In this document: positions 63,946 through 64,000 of the stretch, one piece after another
Numbering within the stretch: the stretch's first letter is position 1
Layout: each line of letters opens with the position of its first letter
Source: Fusobacterium sp.
Lineage (GTDB): Bacteria; Cyanobacteriota; Vampirovibrionia; Gastranaerophilales; Gastranaerophilaceae
Direction: 5' to 3'
Length of the DNA: 64,000 nt
Assembly: GCA_023662905.1 (NCBI GenBank)
Contig: JAMPIJ010000003.1
Location: 47,824-111,823, forward strand
Position numbers and translations under genes: made by a program
Notes under the pieces: model-generated
The model's database searches: none
Told to the model about the DNA's origin: nothing
Seen by the model: the letters and a program-made list of their open reading frames with translations, nothing else

Positions 63946-64000
63946 AGAAAGGATGAAACTTATGAACAAAAGAAATGTATTGATTTGCGCAGGGGGGGGG
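63946..64000 (+). repeat. Leader cassette, copy 2, cut by the window end in the G-tract
   Basis: Identical to 60171-60225: 46 bp of unique sequence followed by at least nine G running off the edge. It shows that the leader is a mobile or duplicated module placed in front of more than one gene. Confidence 0.9.
63962..64000 (+). CDS. Partial leader ORF of a second poly-G-controlled gene
   Basis: ATG at 63962 with SD AAAGGA; codes for MNKRNVLICAGGG and runs off the window. By analogy with 60187 it is expected to lead into a pilin-like surface gene; the downstream gene is not visible. Confidence 0.7.
   Translation, partial: MNKRNVLICAGGG

Overview
The window most likely comes from a gut member of the non-photosynthetic cyanobacterial sister class Melainabacteria / Vampirovibrionia, probably order Gastranaerophilales. 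This is an inference from four things: an AT-rich genome with genetic code 11; an ATP-synthase operon in the cyanobacterial atp1 order (a, c, b', b, delta, alpha, gamma, with no beta or epsilon genes); pilin-like proteins whose cleavage motif reads AFT(L/M)AE; and several small lineage-type hypothetical proteins. The metabolism looks anaerobic and fermentative: class III ribonucleotide reductase (nrdD/nrdG), a four-subunit 2-oxoacid:ferredoxin oxidoreductase, and a Na+-pumping oxaloacetate decarboxylase (oadG-oadA-oadB) behind birA. LPS and outer-membrane functions (LptB, LptF/G, MlaE, a family 9 glycosyltransferase) imply a diderm envelope.

Layout. 0-7 kb: minus-strand translation operon prfA-ylxR-infB-rbfA-truB, followed by LmeA-like, GerMN and HicB-like genes. 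7-12 kb: a hypothetical protein, a degenerate GGDEF protein, a ribbon-helix-helix protein with a small ORF, folD and a CooC-like ATPase. 12-17 kb: ATP synthase. 17-21 kb: birA and the Na+ decarboxylase. 21-28 kb: a lipase-like protein, nrdG/nrdD, a pilin fused to a peptidase S74 chaperone domain, tRNA-Pro, and a glucosaminidase with a 13-G tract. 28-42 kb: yidC, queA, a glycosyltransferase, regulators, a PurH-like pseudoenzyme, cdaA-lysA, a phospholipase-D protein, a VWA protein and an Alr-type lyase. 42-48 kb: the infA-rpmJ-rpsM-rpsK-rpsD-rpoA-rplQ-truA-rplM-rpsI cluster. 48-57 kb: a minus-strand array with lpt genes, ligA, speB and ribBA/ribE. 57-60 kb: the 2-oxoacid oxidoreductase. 60-64 kb: a poly-G-controlled pilin, a SprA-like protein, mlaE, cdd, a lipoprotein and the start of a second poly-G cassette.

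The most interesting system is a set of long poly-G tracts (13, 11 and at least 9 G) in an AT-rich genome, all in the first part of surface-protein genes. Two lie in an identical leader cassette (5' UTR, Shine-Dalgarno and a 10-codon start) that begins just behind a promoter. At 60187-60282 the tract length would decide between three outcomes: fusion of the leader to a pilin, early stop, or a leader ORF whose stop overlaps the pilin's own ATG (ATGA). This looks like slipped-strand phase variation of pilin adhesins and a cell-wall hydrolase.

Other notable signals: about ten genes have a -10 box 5-11 nt before the ATG and no Shine-Dalgarno, suggesting frequent leaderless mRNAs; two candidate small RNAs or attenuators; a hairpin that covers a ribosome-binding site; a GGDEF domain with a broken active site but an intact inhibitory site; and a PurH AICAR-transformylase paralogue lacking the catalytic His. 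No CRISPR array, insertion sequence, rRNA or complete prophage was seen. All calls come from reading the sequence; no database search was run.
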